Source: Aplidium turbinatum
Lineage: Eukaryota; Chordata; Ascidiacea; Aplousobranchia; Polyclinidae
Length of the DNA stretch: 64,000 bases
Reading direction: 5' to 3'
Assembly: GCA_918807975.1 (NCBI GenBank)
Contig: OU964919.1
Span: forward strand, 29,581,824 to 29,645,823
The notes beneath the pieces are model-generated. The model was not told where the DNA came from and ran no database searches. It saw only the letters and a program-made list of their open reading frames with translations. This document shows positions 21,572 to 32,660 of the stretch, in pieces (the first letter of the stretch is position 1; every line of letters begins with the position of its first letter). A program made the position numbers and the translations under genes.

Positions 21572-22089
21572 TCTCTATTGTTGGCATCTTCAATTTTCAG
21601 GTTTCTTTTAGTCATGTCATCTTTCATGGTGCCCATAATGTAACTAATGATCTAGTAATAATTAATGATACTCTGAAGTGTCTCCATTGTGACACACAAA
21701 CACGAACTTTTTCTTCCTTGTCCAACTTGAATCAAACCAAAACCACAAAGTTCGCTTTCAATTGGATTATTTCAAAACTACCAATACCGTCCTCATGAAT
21801 CTCACAGCAAAAACATATACCAACAGTGACATGGCTCAAAGAAAAACTCAATTGATATAAAAAAAAAAAACTATTTAAAAAAGTCACACTCACTCTTGTT
21901 TTGAATCCATATTTGATGATTGAAACCGATCAAACTATTCGATTTTTCGCCAATATAAGCTTGCCACCAGCGCTTCCTGCTCTGCTTCTTGTCAGTGCAA
22001 ATAGATTAACCAATCAAGCATAAAATTTTAACAATTTAGTCTCAAACAAAAACAGATAAAGTTAAAAGTTAAAGTTGCCAATATAGTCT
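21572..22089. other. Unassigned AT-rich stretch
   Basis: No termini, RNA gene or protein recognised. Confidence 0.45.
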
Positions 22090-22275
22090 GAGCGTAAAAT
22101 GCGAAAATATAGGGCCGCCTGGAATAAATTGCGACCTTAACAAATTTGGTATCGTTGGAAAGCTTAATTCCTCTAGTTTATGATTATCACTCTCCTCCAA
22201 CCAGGGACCCTTGGCAAAAAAAGTTGTGGCCGTTTTTTAAGCAACACCTTGCGCCGCTAGTGGCGCAGTTAATCT
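22090..22275. repeat. Dispersed repeat, copy 1
   Basis: The segment GCGACCTTAACAAATTTGGT, with TATCGTTGGAAAGCTTAA and TTGCGCCGCTAGTGGCG, reappears inverted at 45283-45440 and 45932-45985. Borders and family are unknown. The BEL/Pao element lies just to its right. Confidence 0.6.
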
Positions 22276-22444
22276 AGCTATGTTTTCAGCAGAAACAGCA
22301 AGCCATGTAAAATTCTGGCAGTCGAAGTTGCTCCGGTGACCACTGACCAGCTTATTAGCCATGTAGTGGTATCCATCTTGAACTCTGAGCGTTGCGCAAA
22401 AAGAAAAAAAAAAATAGCCATGAGGTTTGTAAGTAACTAGGCAG

Positions 22445-22946
22445 TGGTCACAGCGGTAAACCATAATCTCTTCGTGGGAAAATTTTAACATAAAGTTCCC
22501 GAATCCGTTCGTCTGTATATAATGACCGAAGAAACACACACTTGAACTTCTTTTCAAACAGTGTATTTCTGTAAAATTAGCCCGCGGCTATCGAAATGGA
22601 GATGCAATGCCTACACCTCTAAAACTGTCACTACGATACAGATTACTTGGATAAAAGACGGAGAATTTGTCCAGCTAGCAAGCACCAAATAAACCAGTTA
22701 AATGTGCGACCGACTTCCAACAAACAACTTCAAGAATGAATCAGAAAAATTTGTGATAACTCAAAGGCACGCCAGCAGTAGCGCGACGCAACAACATGTC
22801 CAAACAGGTTTAAACCGGTCTGACACGAGTCTTACGGACGATGGTGCAATTTTGGCTCATGTTTTAGGAATTTCCATGACGTAATATTCAGTAGACCCGA
22901 ACGGTTTCTACATGACGTTTGACCAGGCGAACAACCGTCTGTAACA
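22445..22946 (-). repeat. BEL/Pao 3' LTR
   Basis: 502 bp, TG...CA on the minus strand, matching the copy at 27859-28360 throughout as far as I can compare by eye. It is the downstream LTR for the minus-strand element. A purine-leaning stretch (AACTAGGGGCCGC, minus strand) abuts it internally and may be the polypurine tract. Confidence 0.88.
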
Positions 22947-23256
22947 TAGCGGCCCCTAGTTATGACAGTCTGACATGGCATAACTAAAAAAGAATTGACG
23001 ACAATTGTGAGCCAATGAATAAAAACACATGATACACAAATTGTTTGAATCACTCACGTTTAAGTTAATACGCAAATACAAAGGGCATGCAAAGAATGAA
23101 CAGCAATAAGAACACGACGATACATGAAATTGGTACCATAGGTATTAGGTACACGCAAAAATGACGCTATATACAATGATTGCGATAATAACCGACTGTT
23201 CTGGGCTCAGACAAGTGTCGGCCACCGCAGACAAAACCAGGCTCAAACCCTAACAC

Positions 23257-26200
23257 TTAGGTGTTCTTTACGGGGGCGAGGCACGAAATATCCCTCAACA
23301 CACAGTCTACTTTCACTTTCCCCGTACTCTCATCATAGTTGCAGACGGCAACTTTAGCTCTACGAACCACAGGCTTCCCTTTCCTAATTTGTGGAACTAC
23401 CTCATGCACCCTCCCAAGTTGATACTTCCCACGTTTACCAATGTCCTGGAGAGAACCTACCACTACAAGTTGACCAGGCTCCAAATTCTCGGCCATTTTT
23501 AGCCATTTTTTCCGGCCCTGAAGACCTGGCAAGTAAAAATCGATCCATTTACTCCAAAACTGATGAGAAAGTGACAAATTGAACCGATAATCCCTTCTTA
23601 GTTGGTCACGATCATGTGGTTGCCCAACAGCACAGTATGGGTCTAAGTATGGGGTCAAAAGTGAGGCAGGGGTGATGACAGTAAAATCCCTAGGGTCGTC
23701 AATCAAAGGTACCAAAGGGCGTTCGTTCACGATCCGAACGGCACTGCCTGTGTACGTAAGCAGTTCAATAAAATTGGGCTTACGAATTGAAGAGTCCAAA
23801 ATGTGAAAAAATGCAATTTTAAATTGTTTAACCATTGCCTCCCAGGCGCCACCTTGCGCCGGAGCATACGGAGGTATAAATTCCCAGTTTATCTCTCTCT
23901 GTCTCAGGGCGTTGTGAAATTCAGCTGATTCTATCAACTCGGGTAACTTCTTTTGAAAGAAGCATTTAGTCACATCAGCCATGAGACCAAATCTACCAAG
24001 CCGAAATCTAGCCAAGACATCTACCAGAGGGTTTAACAAGTCAGGACCCGAAAACATTACATCATTAACACAAGTTCCTCGAAATTCAGACTTGCCATCG
24101 TAAACAATGCGCTTTTTTAATTGTGACGTAACAAAGTATGGTAAATACCATTCAAATCCCTTGACATTTCCTGCTTCACCAGTACGCTCAATATAGCCAT
24201 TTGATTTAAGATCTTTTATGGTGTCAGTAAGGAAATCACGAAGTTCAGGTTGTTTTAAAGCTTTCTTTCTTAAAGCAGCAGCTCTATCTGACGCCAACAC
24301 AAAATTGTTAGGTAGATCAATATCTTCCTTCAACGGAACAGGTATCTCAAATCGACCATCTTTCAACTCAATATTCGGTTCAACAAGTTCTCTAGCCAAC
24401 TTATCATTGCGAGACAATTCACAGGTTTCATTTTGCAACGTCATATCCTGAATGACTTTATTCAGGTCTGCTATTTCCATATCACGAGACTCAATTTTAC
24501 GCTGAAAGCCAGAGATGACATCCGACTCTGAAGACGTCTGCACTCTGCACACTTTAGCAACGCTTTCCTCTAAGGGTGACTTACCACCACAAGCCAACCA
24601 ACCGAGAGGAGTGAGTAAAGCATGCGGTTCACTACGATTTTCACCAACACGTTCTTCTTTTGCCCACATCAAATAAGCGTTGTCGTTGCCAATCAGTACA
24701 TCTACAGTACTACAATCATTCAAATGAAACATATTCACGTCATGAAAATGACGGAAACCATTTAAATCTTGTTTATGCGGTAAAGTTTTAACATCATCAG
24801 CCCAAGCTGGGTTAACCACCGAAGTTATATCACAAAACAGTTCATCTGTCTCTAACGACTGGATGTTGAGTTTGACAAGGTCAGCACAAGTAGCTTTCTG
24901 ACCAGCCAGGGTATCCATTTTAAACGACGCTTTATCGTACGGTTTAAGATCAAGTTCACACACCAAGTCACTCGAAACAAACGTCAACTGCGAACCAGGA
25001 TCATGCTGACAATACACCAACTTCGATTTGCCAGTCATTGGATTCAAAACACGAGCAGCAGTAACGCGGTTAAAGGCTGCTTTAACATTTCCAATCTTAA
25101 CATTACGCACAGGAACTCTGGCACGAGCATCATCTTTCCCAACAGAATCCAGAGAATCATGTGACGTCACATAAAAATCATGCAGAAGAAAATAGTGTTT
25201 CCTATCGTTGTTAGGCCCACACTTACGACAGTTATTTGCATGAACGCAATCCCTAACCATATGCTGGCGCAAACAATTCAAGCATTTGCCAGCTTTCACA
25301 ATGACATCTCTCCGATCTTTAGGTGTCAAGCGCAAAAATTCTTTACAATTAGACAAAAAATGATATTCAACTTGACCACGTGACGAACAACAAATGCATG
25401 CCGGTAGGTTTTTACGTCTGGCTTCACCACCGCGCGGTGCGCCAACAACAGTCGAGTACTGCGAACTCCCTGACATCACATCATCATGGGGTTTTACGGA
25501 CGTCTGCCTAACCGGACATGAAGGCAATTTTCCTTTGCCAAACTTTTTAAATTGCTGCGACTCACCAGAATCGCCCATTAGCATAATGCTAAAATCAGTC
25601 GACTTACGCGTTTCCTCCCGTACTACAAATTCAAACAAACTCTGAAAAGTAGGCTCATTAGTGCCACCATACTGATCACCTAAAAAGTCAAGATAACGCT
25701 GCTTAGCGTCAAACGGGAGTCGCTTAGCCAAATCCAAAACAAAACGTCCTTCCAATTTGTCACGCTGACCATAAGCTTGCGCGTAAAGCAAACACTGCGA
25801 TAATTCATCTTTAAACTCTTTCAGATCACTGGAAGAGGTCGAAGTCAATTTGCTACCATAGCGATACTTTCTAATTTCCGGTTCTGCAAAAAGACCTCCA
25901 CGAACCCCAAAACGCTGGGACAAGCGAGCTAACGACATTTCTATCCTGTCTTCCTCTGACAAGCCAGGGGTGTCAGAAACCAAATTAGCAATCGTTTGCG
26001 CAGCTGTTCTAACACAAGCTGCTTGTAACAAAGTCAAACAAGTCCCCTTAAAGGGCGAAGCTGCCATTAAGGCCGTAACACGATTTTTAAAGAAGATAAA
26101 TGGCATATTATTACCATCGTAACCAATCAAGGCCGCCTTATCGAAAAACGTCCTACTATTTTGGTATTCAAAAAAGCAATCCTGCTGTTGAGAACTCGAT

Positions 26201-27417
26201 TTAGCGGGAGAAGACAAGCTATATCCCTTAAGGGGCTGAGTGGGCTCAGTCACATGCACAGCCCGACCACGATCCTCACACACGTTAAAATCAGGAGACG
26301 CAATACGCCTCTCACAACCACCCAAATTACGTGTAGCTGGGCGATCAAAACCTAGCGGCGCAGAAAACTGTGAAGGGGGCAAAGCATTACTACTAATGGC
26401 GGCCCCGTGACCTGTACGCTCTGGGGGAGGAGTTCGGTTGTAATTCACAGACCTTGGCTCTACAGCATTCGGAAGACCCTTAGCCGCGGCCCCGAGACCT
26501 CCTGAAACAGCTGGAAAACGTGTGGATTGCCCTGGTCCACTCACAGGTTGAACGGGCGTTTGGAAAAGGTTATGTAAATTAAACTGCGATTGATGTTCAT
26601 TTCTGGAATGCCTAGAAGAGCCCTTCTTAGAGCTACGCCGAGAGCCCACCTCTGATCGATATTCAGCTAAAACTACCTCTTTACGTTGTTCAGCCCTCAA
26701 CTGAGCGTCTTTGAGTGCGAACTCAGCAGCTCTAGCTTCGGCTCTCGCGGCGGCCTCAGCTGCTCTCGCTACGGCCTCAGCTCTCGCGGCAGCCTCAGCA
26801 GCTCTCACGGCAGCCTCAGCTCGTATGGCCTCAGCTCTCGCGATGGCCTCAGCAGCTCTTGCTTCGGCCTCAGCTTGGATCTGGAGCTCCTCTCGTCTTA
26901 GCTGTAGGTTAATTTGTGCAACTATCCGAGACGAACTCTTAGACATCCTAGTGCTTACATTTGAGGCGCTATCCTCAGGATGTATGTCAGCATCCAACAT
27001 ATCTGAGAACTCACTTTCTTTTTGTTCGAAGTTATTTTTTAACGAGTTAAATTCGGGGTCTACCCTATCACGAAGTTCTGCCAAGATCGCAGAGTTAAAG
27101 ATTTTAGTCAAAAGAGCATGGAAATGCCGTAATTCCTCTTCTAAAGTAGATAACTTAGATCTAAAAATTAACAGTTCCTGCTTATCACTCAAAGAACCTA
27201 GGGCTACAGAAAGTTTCCCAATTTGAGTCAAAATATCCCGTCTAAGATGCCGGGCCTCTCGAACTGACTTAGCCTCATCGTTAATGGGTCCCTCCCCAGA
27301 ATGGCCTGCCCGACCGCAAAGAACATCATCAGGCTTAAACTCAGTCGAGTCTACGGCGGTCGAGTCCTTGTCGCCACCGAGTGTAGACATATTAAATGTT
27401 GGGGCTAAATTTAACAA
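23257..27417 (-). pseudogene. BEL/Pao Gag-Pro-Pol polyprotein, incomplete
   Basis: A 1386-residue ORF. The N-terminal third has a predicted coiled coil with Ala/Glu-rich repeats (about residues 185-245). Then come a Gag-like region, paired Cys-rich knuckles (about 673-740; CxxC and CRKCGPNND) and an aspartic-protease-like segment containing HDPGSQLTFVSS (about 800). Pol-derived segments with RT-like and integrase-tail-like motifs (PYAPAQGGAWEAMV) follow. The total is shorter than intact BEL/Pao polyproteins (usually about 1700-2000 residues), so pol is incomplete and the copy is broken. Ribosomal frameshifting is not needed, as BEL/Pao normally uses one ORF. The start is the first Met of the open frame; the leader to the 5' LTR is about 440 bp. 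Confidence 0.85.
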
Positions 27418-27858
27418 TTAAAAAAATTAAGTTACACAAACACACAAAATTATTAGGCTACAGTAGTTATAAAAAACTTAACTGCAAAGACCGTAAAAAT
27501 ACAAAAAAGAATTTAAATGCACGATACCGTAGCTGTACGAGTATGAAGTCCTAAAGTCCACAAACTTGCTTGGATTCTTCCACTTGAATCTACAAGCACA
27601 GATGGATTGTCTTTAATCTTCTTTCTTGCCAATGAATGTCAAAGTTATTTTTCTTCAGTACCAAACTGAGAGGAAATGTCTTTACTTTTCTTTGCTTCTG
27701 TAAGAGTGTAGACTACCAACCAACAAATCTTCTTTTATTATTTCTTGTACTTCTAATTAGTTCTTCTGCACTAGCTGACAACAAACACGTCGTTTATTTT
27801 TATGCCTTCAAGTGCTTCTTGGCCCACCAGCTAACAAGAACTCGTCTTTTATTTTTTA
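27418..27858 (-). other. BEL/Pao 5' leader
   Basis: Untranslated leader between the 5' LTR and the polyprotein start on the minus strand. A tRNA primer site is expected next to position 27858, but I cannot match it to a named tRNA. Confidence 0.6.
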
Positions 27859-28360
27859 TGGTCACAGCGGTAAACCATAATCTCTTCGTGGGAAAATTTT
27901 AACATAAAGTTCCCGAATCCGTTCGTCTGTATATAATGACCGAAGAAACACACACTTGAACTTCTTTTCAAACAGTGTATTTCTGTAAAATTAGCCCGCG
28001 GCTATCGAAATGGAGATGCAATGCCTACACCTCTAAAACTGTCACTACGATACAGATTACTTGGATAAAAGACGGAGAATTTGTCCAGCTAGCAAGCACC
28101 AAATAAACCAGTTAAATGTGCGACCGACTTCCAACAAACAACTTCAAGAATGAATCAGAAAAATTTGTGATAACTCAAAGGCACGCCAGCAGTAGCGCGA
28201 CGCAACAACATGTCCAAACAGGTTTAAACCGGTCTGACACGAGTCTTACGGACGATGGTGCAATTTTGGCTCATGTTTTAGGAATTTCCATGACGTAATA
28301 TTCAGTAGACCCGAACGGTTTCTACATGACGTTTGACCAGGCGAACAACCGTCTGTAACA
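27859..28360 (-). repeat. BEL/Pao 5' LTR
   Basis: Same length and termini as 22445-22946. It should carry promoter and polyadenylation signals for the minus-strand element. A TATATAA-like word on the plus strand (near 27930) reads TTATATA on the minus strand and could be the core promoter. Confidence 0.88.
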
Positions 28361-28504
28361 GGCAGTACTGAGTAGGTTTGGGACAGCAAAGACTTTTGAT
28401 CTACCACTCTGCACTGGCTGCAGTACTAGCCTAAATATCACAGAACTGAGTACCGTACTAGGCAAGCCTACCGTAGTTTAATTTGTTTTGGGAACTGTTT
28501 GCAA

Positions 28505-28811
28505 GAACAGTGGCCGAGTGGTTAGCGCGTTGGGCTCGCAGTCGAGAGCCTGTATGTTCGACTCCAGCCACCCGCACTTTCTGTTGTTTCTCTGGGCAAG
28601 AAACTTTACGATAATTGCCTCTACCCAGTGATCGATTTCGAGTAATGGGTAGTACCAAATTTCAGTCATAAATAGAGTAGACAACCGGAAACACATTGCA
28701 GTCGGCTGCAGCGTGGGTCAGGTGTACGTCGAAAGGCGTACACCGATGCATAGCGCTCAAGTCCGCTTTCCCGCAATGCAGGATAAAGATAAACAAACAA
28801 AAACAAAAAAA
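28505..28811 (+). mobile_element. tRNA-derived SINE, family 1, copy A
   Basis: The head GTGGCCGAGTGGTTAGCGCG (A box TGGCCGAGTGG) with TGTTCGACTCCAGCC (B box GTTCGACTCC) is a tRNA promoter. It is followed by a conserved body (TTTCTCTGGGCAAGAAACTTT, GATCGATTTCGAGTAATGGG, GTCGGCTGCAGCGTGGGTCA) and an A/C-rich tail (GATAAACAAACAAAAAC). The same body occurs at 36262, 44404 and 54848. RNA polymerase III transcription and LINE-driven copying are typical of such elements. Confidence 0.88.
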
Positions 28812-29429
28812 ACATCATTATCGGTACCGTAAGTTATGTCAGGTTATTCATTTAATTTGGTTTGCAACAGAAGTCAAAATGTTAGATAGGGTACCGGGCA
28901 GCAGGCGATACACATTACACAGGTGCACTAGGCCTATAACAGTGTACAGTACGGTATGCTGGGCTATGATGAAAGTTAAAGGAAACAGGTCTAAATGTTT
29001 TTTACATGCAGCATGTCTTATCATCTCTAGCTTATGTTAAATTTTTAAATTTACTGTTGTTCTTTTAGTTGAGTTCTCTTTCATTTAACATCTTGGATTT
29101 TAAATGGCATTGCATGCAGGTGTGAAGTATTTGTACCAATGAATGCAGTATGGTAGTAGTAGTAGGCCACTGTTACCAGTGTACTGGTGCACAAACTGAC
29201 AAAGGAAGGGTGTTTATTGAGACCTGGTAGCTTCTAGTGATATCCATGCAACAATACGTTTTCTGGTAATTGCACACACTATCAGTTAAATAAGGAGGCC
29301 AGCCTACCAGTAGGAGCTATGGTTCTTGTTACTTCTGAGACCACCTGTAAAGGCTATAACATATTCAGATATAGATTAAGTTTGAAAGAGCAAATGTTCT
29401 GTGAGGCCATTTTTTTCCTAGGTCTGATG
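28812..29429. other. Unassigned stretch
   Basis: AT-rich, with no element ends recognised until the duplication GTCTGATG at 29422-29429. TAGGCC/GTAGGC words recur. Confidence 0.45.
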
Positions 29430-30235
29430 CAGGGATATCTATAACTACGGGATTGGAAACTCTGTAGAACTGTAAACCATTTTATACACCAGTAGGGTCA
29501 TTTTTCTTTGTGCGCTGCTGTGATAAACAATCACATAAACTGACCTCAAAGGGCAGCAAGTAGTAGGCTAAACGAACAACCAAAAGTGTAACAATCAATT
29601 CATCTTGTGTAAACTGTAAGGTCTACGCTTGCTTGGTTTGTTTATTTGTTTGTATTCTATTAGTGCAGTCATGTTGTATTTTGTTCGCTCCTTAAAAAAT
29701 TTTCCAGAATGACTATTGGTGTAGTTCTGATGACATCGTGAACGGATTGGTTTTGTACTGGATTGGTATGTGAACAAGTTGACGATACAACATCATATTT
29801 TACTGAATGCTGAACACTAGGGTGGTCCTTATTTTTTGACTTTTAAAATTTTTAGGTCTCACCCTCCCAAAAGGTTCCATTTTGGATAAAAACACCCTGT
29901 GTGAAATATTTTTGAAAAATATTAATGTTTAGAGGTTCCTCAAGGCCCTAGAAATTTCCCCATACACTATGTAATACTGTAATAGGGGGTGTGATGCGGT
30001 ATGAAATAAACTTTTTGAAACCCCTCTAAACAACTTTGTGCAGACATGAAAACACCTGAAAGCACTCTTAATCACAGTGTTTTAACAGCAATCACAAGAC
30101 ATAATTGTTCCACTCTAAGACACAAATTTGTATTGCTTAATTCTCAAAAGACATAATTGTTCCACTCTATGACATAAATGTGTATTGCACAATTCTCACA
30201 AAACACAGAACTTGTATTATTAGAAGACACAATAG

Positions 30236-30317
30236 CAGGCCTCGAAATGCATGGCGGACATGTCCGCCGTCACAGCATGCGATGTCCGCGGGAAGTACCA
30301 TCTAAATCGGTCATATT
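30236..30317 (+). mobile_element. Left-end fragment of the CAGGCCTCGAAATTC hAT-like MITE
   Basis: 82 bp that matches the start of the 19266 element (CAGGCCTCGAAATGCATGGC, TGTCCGCCGTCACAGCATG, CGCGGGAAGTACCATCT) and then stops abruptly where the family-A ORF begins. No right end is present, so it is a truncated copy. Confidence 0.65.
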
Positions 30318-31115
30318 CAAGGAGCGGTGGGAGTACATAGCTCAAGAGAATTATGAGGATTCTTCCACTGATGAAGAAGCTGCAGCGGGTGTTAAAGATA
30401 TTAAGGATGACCTTATTCAGTTCATTCATGTAGTATTGGCCAAGGAAAAGCAACCTCGAGATGATTATCGTGAACTAATGGAAATCTTATTGCTTTTTCT
30501 TGGAGATACTATACTGGGGCAAGCTAATTTTAAAGCACCTGGTGCAAGCCATCATGCACGGTGGATGATGAAAGTGATATACACCTTTAAGGTGTGGTTA
30601 TTTCGAAGTCAGTTTCACCTGACGTGCCGTGAGCAAACGGTCTCCATGACCTATGTGTCTTTTTTACACGTATCTATATCAAGGCGTGGATAACAGCTCC
30701 TTTGGCTATAAAAGCTCCCAACAATGATTTGTCCTTATATACATAAAGAATTGGAAGCTTATAAAACTGTTAACAAAGGTCTCTGAAGCAACAACTGAAA
30801 AGATGGGTCGTCATCTGTGGTATTTTTCGGAAGAGCCCTTTCTCTGTTTGATGATGATGTTGCAGCAAACATCAAAGAAGAAATAGTGGAAGTGATGAGA
30901 ATTGGAGAAGTGGTGTCAGAGTGGGAAGAAAACAGTGCTTATCAGACTGCTCGAGAACTATGTAAATCTCTAGCTGTGACCAATGATCAGTAGCACTTAT
31001 CCAAAACTTTTCTGGACGGCTCACTAAGGATGAGGAACAGTTGCAGTACCTTCTTCAAGTCGTTTCACAACATCAAAAATGCATTTCTGAACCACTTAAA
31101 AAGGCTTTGATGTGA
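30318..31115 (+). pseudogene. Family-A transposon ORF, C-terminal part
   Basis: The frame reads FKERWEYIAQENYEDSSTDE, DDYRELMEILLLFLGDTILG, then FKAPGASHHARWMMKVIYTF and KVWLFRSQFHLTCREQ. After frame changes it gives LIQNFSGRLTKDEEQLQYLL, QVVSQHQKCISEPLKKALM and a stop. These signatures (F-x-x-PGA-x-H-x-ARWM-x-KAIYSLKI-x-LF, and LTKDEEQ-x-QYLLQVV-x-x-HR) belong to a widespread uncharacterised invertebrate protein family as I remember it. Placement inside TAGGGTG ends makes it the transposon's own gene, now broken. Its HHARW core resembles CHSR(W) in family B. Confidence 0.62.
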
Positions 31116-31372
31116 CATTTTACCATTTTTGAGGCGTTGACCATTATAACCATTTTAAAACCAATGACTATTAATTTGCATTTAGCAAGTTTGTTTTAAC
31201 AGGATCGCAATATCGCATGAATCACAATTTTTCTAAATTACACATCCAATATATATCTATTCAGCGTGTATTGTTATTTTTATTGCAACTAAAGGCTCAC
31301 TTATAGCTATTGCTTTACACTGTTTGTTGCGCAATTTTTCGAAGGAATTAAATTTGCTTCATCACTTTCAAA

Positions 31373-32660
31373 CAGGGTTGGCTGATTTAAATCAAATGAT
31401 TTAAATCATTGATTTAAATCATGATTTAAATCAAACAATAAAAATCAAAAAAATCAATTAAAAAAATCAAATAATTTTTTATTTGCTAAAATAAAAATAA
31501 ATACATCAACAAATGTTTCACTGCTTCTCTGTAATACAAAAGTTATATTTAAATACTTAAGGCTATAGGCTATGCATGTTTTGAAAGGCAACTTCGTTTA
31601 CTTGGCAGTTCACAAACAGTGTTGTTCACTAAACATAGTTTTTGAGCAAGTTTTTTCCACTTTTGGTCTGGTTTAATCAGAAGTTCGAAATCGATTGGGC
31701 ACTGCAAAAGCTGGCGAGCTTGTACTTATGTACAAACTTCTCAATGCAAAATAAACTGCAATTTTGTGTCATCTGAACTTTTATTGTTTTGGTATGATAC
31801 GTCGGTAACATAATTATATTACACAGTTAAACTTTCTTTGCAAAAAGTCTGGTTGTAGGCTATGCATCAGTTGAGCAAAAAAGCAAAGTAATGTGTGCTC
31901 AAACGTAAGAAAAGATTTTAGTGTAGTGAGATGACAGTCTGAGACATACCTCAATCTCGATATGCACATTATGATTTAGTATAAAGCAACATATCACACC
32001 TGTGACTTAAAAATATGTGCCATAACCTGACGCGACAATTTATCGAAAGACAATTTATCGGACGACAGTTCATTGAACGACAGTTTATCGAAAGACAGTT
32101 CATCGAACGACAATTCATCGAAACGACAGTTCATTGAAACGACTGTTTATCGAAACGACAGTTTATCGAACGACGAAGCACATATGCAATGGAATACTCA
32201 GGGGTTAGGGGATAATGGTTAGGGGCTAGGGGTAACTGGTAAGGGTTAGGTTTTCGATTAACTGTCATTCGATAAATTGTCGTTCGATAAACTGTTGTTC
32301 GATTAACTGTCGTTTCGATAAACTGTAGTTCGATTAATTGTCGTTTAATAAACTGTCGTTTCGATAAACTGTCGTTCGATAAACTGTCGTAGTACCGTGC
32401 AATAGACACTAGACAGGCTAGCCTACAATATGATAATAAAAATGATTAAACACTTGCAAAGCAAAGCCTTTCAATCAATCAAGGGGTTAAAAATAATTCT
32501 GCTATCTTACTAAAATGATCTCTTCCCCCAAGTAGACTCGACGCTTTTTTATATAAAAAAAATCAAAAAAATCTGATTTAAATCAAAAAAATCCGATTTA
32601 AATAAAAAAAATCCGATTTTTTTGATTTTTTTAAAAAAATCATGATTTTTTCCAACCCTG
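31373..32660. mobile_element. hAT-like MITE with CAGGGTTGG termini and GATTTAAATCA body
   Basis: The left CAGGGTTGGCTGATTTAAATC and right TTTTTTCCAACCCTG are inverted and flanked by the perfect 8-bp CTTTCAAA (31365-31372, 32661-32668). Both subterminal regions are built of ATGATTTAAATCA words. The interior holds the inverted minisatellite at 32033-32392. Confidence 0.78.
32033..32392. repeat. Inverted pair of GACAGTTTATCGAA minisatellites
   Basis: Left arm (about 32033-32180): about eight units of the form CGACAGTTTATCGAA. Right arm (about 32254-32392): the same unit in inverse orientation (TTCGATAAACTGTCG). The spacer has a GGGGTTAGGGG-like run. It is likely a small foldback element whose tips are tandem repeats, analogous to the 2536-5536 element. 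Confidence 0.75.

Larger units (their letters stand above)
22445..28360 (-). mobile_element. BEL/Pao LTR retrotransposon, young, internally broken
   Basis: Two LTRs of 502 bp (22445-22946 and 27859-28360) begin TG and end CA. The 5-bp target duplication GGCAG (22440-22444, 28361-28365) is perfect. The LTRs look almost or fully identical on reading, including a 60-codon open stretch that is the same in both, so insertion is recent. The single long minus-strand ORF carries Gag, zinc knuckles and a retropepsin-like region typical of BEL/Pao, then an incomplete pol region. The copy is broken (about one large internal break) and is best read as a young non-autonomous fossil. Confidence 0.88.

Noticed and set aside
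26711-27226. 171-residue Ala/Ser-rich plus-strand ORF
   Set aside because: It is the antisense shadow of the coiled-coil Gag region of the BEL/Pao polyprotein; low complexity explains the open frame.
30178-30317. First 46 residues of the 30178 ORF as the start of the family-A protein
   Set aside because: That part is a scrap of another element's end (30236-30317) and preceding noncoding sequence; family similarity begins at about 30318.
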